NCBI RefSeq assembly: GCF_033449965.1
Contig: NZ_CP137761.1
Location: 4,402,001-4,466,000, forward strand
Direction: 5' to 3'
Origin: Bacillus sp. T3
GTDB taxonomy: Bacteria; Bacillota; Bacilli; Bacillales; Cytobacillaceae
Length of the DNA stretch: 64,000 nucleotides
Position 1 is the stretch's first letter. The number at the start of each line of letters is the position of its first letter. A program made the position numbers and the translations under genes. Under the pieces are notes generated by a model that was not told the DNA's origin, ran no database searches, and saw only the letters and a list, made by a program, of their open reading frames with translations. Positions 63,495 to 64,000 of this stretch are shown piece after piece.

Positions 63495-64000
63495 TTTTGA
63501 TAGTAATATTGCAGTGTATCCGGATAAAGCTCTGTCGGATATTCCCCTGTAAAGCACGCTAAGCATTGTCCACAATTTTTATCTTTATCCACTCTGCCAA
63601 CTGCTTCAAGCATACCTTCAACACTAATGAAAGTTAGTGAGTCAGCACCGATTAGTTCCCGGATTTCTTCAACGGAATTAGAGGAAGCAATTAGCTCTTC
63701 CTTTGTTGACGTATCAATCCCGTAAAAGCACGGATTTTTGATTGGTGGTGAACTAATCACAACATGTACCTCTGTCGCACCGGCATCCTTTAACATCGTC
63801 ACGATTCTTCGACTTGTTGTCCCCGAACAATCGAGTCATCAACCATAATCACACGTTTCCCTTCAACCACACCCCGAACAGGAGAGAGCTTCATCTTAAC
63901 TCCTTGCTCTCTTAATGATTGTGAAGGCTGAATAAAGGTCCGACCAACATAACGATTTTTCACTAAGCCCATTTCATACGGAATTCCTGATGCTTCAGCA
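63491..64000 (-). CDS. purF: PurF, amidophosphoribosyltransferase (C-terminal part, cut by window edge); frameshifted
   Basis: From the window edge the frame reads ASGIPYEMGLVKNRYVGRTFI, then QPSQSLREQGVKMKLSPVRG and KRVIMVDDSIVRG, the PRPP-binding motif. A missing A at 63817-63822 breaks the frame; the next gives SRRIVTMLKDAGATEVHVVIS, IKNPCFYGIDTSTKEELIA and NCGQCLACFTGEYPTELYP, with cysteines of the 4Fe-4S cluster of Bacillus PurF. It makes phosphoribosylamine from PRPP and glutamine. The N-terminal glutaminase domain is beyond the window. Confidence 0.93.

Overview
The window looks like the chromosome of a spore-forming Bacillaceae (Priestia/Neobacillus/Bacillus type). The evidence is a B. 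megaterium-type anaerobic cobalamin operon (cbiH60, cbiX with a His-rich tail, fused cbiET), a Bacillus phasin/PhaQ/PhaR cluster, yhbD-bacE-bacF, and a long block collinear with B. subtilis (purF-M-N-H-D, yerA-yerB-yerC-pcrB-pcrA-ligA-camS, gatCAB, a proline symporter, dgkB, rlmCD), all read right to left here.

Layout. 1-9330: cobalamin operon on the minus strand, with its promoter and two consecutive cobalamin riboswitches, each followed by its own terminator. 9330-11090: formate/nitrite-type channel plus two small DUF3147 membrane proteins behind a consensus Fnr site. 11300-15550: DMT exporter and a PHA-granule cluster (phaP, phaQ, an alpha/beta hydrolase, a PhaR-like protein, a second phasin-like protein); no PHA synthase is in view. 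15900-17000: CorA-type Mg2+ transporter behind a structured leader that encodes a short Pro/Asp/Glu-containing peptide. 17260-25700: small unknown gene, an exported-protein/ApbE/heme-membrane-protein operon, an APC permease, a PhoX phosphatase behind PhoP-box-like repeats, an acetate:CoA transferase and its LytTR neighbour. 25800-34750: MMPL and MFS exporters, bactofilins, thioesterase, DUF1836, hemolysin-III-like protein and a small excisionase-like protein. 34860-64000: the conserved housekeeping block, plus isocitrate lyase and P5C dehydrogenase.

Two features run through the whole window. First, about twenty genes are broken by single-base frameshifts, mostly at short homopolymers. They include ligA, purM, purF and several cbi genes, which would not all be lost together, so I treat these as assembly indels and annotate whole genes across them. 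Second, the intergenic DNA carries several families of short repeats: GGGGACTGTCCCC palindromes at gene ends that often supply the stop codon, two families of 100-180 bp GC-rich imperfect palindromes (one nested in the other), and a perfect 18-bp palindrome present three times.

The most promising candidate for an undescribed system is the corA leader (16845-17003). It combines an 11-bp long-range stem, two mutually exclusive pairings around the corA ribosome binding site, and a leader ORF with a PDPEP stretch like that of the enterobacterial MgtL Mg2+-sensing peptide. The tandem cobalamin riboswitch-terminator units are the second.
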